5,585 nt of DNA from Bacteroidales bacterium. GTDB taxonomy: Bacteria > Bacteroidota > Bacteroidia > Bacteroidales > P3. The stretch spans positions 1 to 5,585 of the forward strand of contig JAGCLI010000290.1 in NCBI GenBank assembly GCA_017647065.1, in the 5' to 3' direction. The notes under the pieces are model-generated. The model was not told where the DNA came from, searched no databases, and saw nothing but the letters and a program-made list of their open reading frames with translations. The position numbers and the translations under genes are program-made. Every line of letters starts with the position of its first letter. The stretch's first letter is position 1. Shown piece by piece: positions 5,417-5,585 of this stretch.

Positions 5417-5585
5417 TTATATCGAAAAATCTTCATTCAACATTAACTCCTCTATCTTTTTTGCCGCAATATGATAGGAGGCTTTCAAGGCACCTTGTGT
5501 TGTTTTTGTAATCTCGGCAATATGCGAAAAAGAAAGGTCATCATAATACCTCATTTGAAAAACCGCTCTTTGTTTTGCGGGCAAA
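5417..5585 (-). CDS. ECF-type RNA polymerase sigma factor, C-terminal part (region 4)
   Basis: The last 55 codons of a gene whose start lies beyond the right edge, translated by hand. The visible protein begins LPAKQRAVFQMRYYDDLSF and continues through HIAEITKTTQGALKASYHIA to a TAA at 5419-5417. This is sigma-70 region 4.2: 'LP..qR.vf.lry.ddls..eIAei...s.GalKas.h.A.kki' is the helix-turn-helix that reads the -35 element. The GALKASYHIA variant is common in Bacteroidota ECF sigma factors. Region 2 and the start are not visible, so the ECF subgroup cannot be fixed. It is followed 51 bp later by the anti-sigma candidate, with no convincing terminator between them, which supports a sigma/anti-sigma/sensor operon. 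Confidence 0.88.
   Translation of the reverse strand, partial: LPAKQRAVFQMRYYDDLSFSHIAEITKTTQGALKASYHIAAKKIEELMLNEDFSI

Noticed and set aside
1..5585. Mobile element, prophage, tRNA or rRNA
   Set aside because: No transposase, integrase, terminal inverted repeats, target-site duplications or RNA-gene folds were seen, and all genes are co-directional with similar composition.

Overview
The window looks like chromosomal DNA of an AT-rich member of the Bacteroidota, most likely an anaerobe of the Bacteroidales. Four things point there. Two promoters carry the Bacteroidota -7 element (TAnnTTTG). Start codons are preceded by A/T-rich leaders without clear Shine-Dalgarno sequences. The protein families are typical of the phylum (PepSY-like lipoprotein, OMP_b-brl-type beta-barrel, ECF sigma factor with a 'PFKVPExYF' partner). 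A fused Nfn-type transhydrogenase suits anaerobic redox metabolism. All recognisable genes lie on the minus strand, so the window is read from right to left. No stretch over 300 bases lacks a gene.

Right part (5585 to 3606): the 3' end of an ECF sigma factor gene is followed by a single-pass membrane protein that is probably its anti-sigma factor. Next comes a secreted Spy/CpxP-like helical protein that is probably the periplasmic sensor, then a TauE/SafE-family permease. Gaps are 51 bp, a 1-bp stop/start overlap and 15 bp, which suggests one operon. The layout resembles the CnrH/CnrY/CnrX sigma, anti-sigma and sensor logic of heavy-metal resistance, here attached to a sulfite/organosulfonate-type exporter. 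The substrate and inducer are not known.

Middle (3605 to 2929): a small PepSY-like lipoprotein has its own -7 promoter element and ends in a strong intrinsic terminator. The terminator abuts a 21-bp-periodic A/T-rich repeat array. Beyond it lies a full consensus promoter (TTTG-N21-TATATTTG).

Left part (2908 to 1): this second promoter drives a tightly packed unit of a four-helix membrane protein of unknown function, a 752-residue fused NfnA-NfnB-type flavin/iron-sulfur enzyme, and the start of a secreted outer-membrane beta-barrel protein. Spacings are 6 and 2 bp. The Nfn fusion probably links the NADH, NADPH and ferredoxin pools. What its two membrane neighbours contribute is unknown.
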